A stretch of 7,265 nt of DNA, from NCBI GenBank assembly GCA_007131845.1, contig SLPT01000185.1, positions 1-7,265 on the forward strand, given 5' to 3'. Shown here one piece after another: positions 6,557 through 7,265 of this stretch (within the stretch, counting starts at the first letter, position 1; every line of letters begins with the position of its first letter). The DNA comes from Desulfobacteraceae bacterium. GTDB lineage: Bacteria > Desulfobacterota > Desulfobacteria > Desulfobacterales > Desulfosalsimonadaceae. Both the position numbers and the translations under genes were made by a program. Below the pieces are notes generated by a model that had not been told where the DNA came from, made no database searches, and worked only from the letters and a program-made list of their open reading frames with translations.

Positions 6557-7265
6557 TCAGGCGTCGGTTTCGTCCGGCAAATGATAATAAGACTCGAAAT
6601 CCGGAATTTCCTTTTCAAGAAAGGCCTTCATCTTCTTGACGATGTTCTTTTCCAGCTGACGGACCCGCTCTCTGGAAATGACGTACTTATCCCCGATTTC
6701 CTGGAGGGTTTCCGGCGTGTCCGTAAACACCCGCTTTTCGAAAATGTCGAGTTCCCGGTCATTCAACTGTTTCTTGAACTCCCCGACCTTCTGCCGGATC
6801 AGGCCTTCGAGTTCCTTTCGCGCGACCCGGCTTTCCACGGACTCTTCATCGGAGCTGAAAAACGCGCCACGCTCCGTATCCGAATCGTCCTTCATCGGCT
6901 CATCGAGAGAAAGATCCCAACTATCCAGGCGCTGTCCCATATCCCGGATTTCCTGCTCGGAAACGCCCAGCCGGTCGGACAGAAGCTTGGTCTCAGGAAA
7001 AAAGCCCTCGTCGATCAGCTTCTGCTTTTCTTTTTTCAGCTTGAAAAAAAGTTTCCTCTGCCCCTGGGTCGTCCCGACCTTGACCAGCCGCCAGTTGTCC
7101 ATGATGAACTTGAGAATATAAGCCTTGATCCAGAATGCCGCGTAATAGGAAAACTTGACATTTTTGTAAGGGTCGAATTTCTGGACCGCCTGCATCAGGC
7201 CGATATTTCCCTCCTGGATCAGGTCCATGAGATTCTGCATCCATGTCCGCTGAAATTCCATGGCG
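6557..7265 (-). CDS. rpoH: RNA polymerase sigma-32-type factor, C-terminal part (cut by the right edge)
   Basis: About 236 residues remain; the N-terminus and start codon lie outside. Counting from the first visible Met (7261), region 2 is clear: LMDLIQEGNIGLMQAVQKFD (11-30), then the -10-recognising and melting segment FSYYAAFWIKAYI...NWRLVKV (37-62). It runs straight into QRKLFFKLKKEKQ (68-80), matching the RpoH box QRKLFFNLRKTKQ of heat-shock sigma factors. An acidic linker follows (about 120-145). Region 4 is at 166-215, with the helix-turn-helix TLQEIGDKYVISRERVRQLE (185-204) that contacts the -35. The factor would direct RNA polymerase to a stress-type promoter set. Several sigma-32-like paralogues may exist in such organisms, so the symbol is less certain than the family. 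The TPR lipoprotein gene follows after about 80 bases with no visible terminator. Confidence 0.85.
   Translation of the reverse strand, partial: AMEFQRTWMQNLMDLIQEGNIGLMQAVQKFDPYKNVKFSYYAAFWIKAYILKFIMDNWRLVKVGTTQGQRKLFFKLKKEKQKLIDEGFFPETKLLSDRLGVSEQEIRDMGQRLDSWDLSLDEPMKDDSDTERGAFFSSDEESVESRVARKELEGLIRQKVGEFKKQLNDRELDIFEKRVFTDTPETLQEIGDKYVISRERVRQLEKNIVKKMKAFLEKEIPDFESYYHLPDETDA

Overview
The window is one strand of a chromosomal core region: every supportable gene is on the minus strand, read from high to low coordinates. Gene content and protein style suggest a Gram-negative bacterium, most likely a Desulfobacterota (former Deltaproteobacteria) relative. The signs are a sigma-32-like factor with an RpoH box, a TPR lipoprotein followed by a LolB-like lipoprotein, a RimK-type ATP-grasp protein, a dGTPase and a LapA-domain protein just before mutS. 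This assignment is inference from recognised families, not from a search. I see no mobile element, CRISPR array, tRNA or rRNA.

Layout in transcription order: (1) the C-terminal part of a sigma-32-type sigma factor, cut by the right edge (7265-6557); (2) after about 80 bases, a TPR-repeat lipoprotein (6477-4699); (3) a LolB/LolA-fold lipoprotein overlapping it by 4 bases (4702-3917); (4) a RimK-family ATP-grasp ligase (3871-3086); (5) a dGTPase-type HD phosphohydrolase overlapping the ligase by 20 bases and starting with TTG behind a strong Shine-Dalgarno (3105-1924). A 12-bp stem-loop with a short U-run directly after the dGTPase stop is a convincing terminator and closes this unit. (6) A second unit then begins: a two-TM LapA-domain protein with an excellent ribosome binding site (1699-1265), then (7) mutS, cut by the left edge (1234-1).

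Functionally, the first unit joins a stress-type sigma factor, two predicted outer-membrane lipoproteins (a pairing also known from the TPR-lolB locus of pseudomonads), an amino-acid ligase of unknown substrate, and a dNTP hydrolase. The second pairs a small inner-membrane protein with mismatch recognition. No wholly new system is evident. The points most worth a second look are a nine-G homopolymer exactly at the lipidation motif of the LolB-like protein, and short open frames that bridge three gene junctions lacking a Shine-Dalgarno and end within a few bases of the next start codon.
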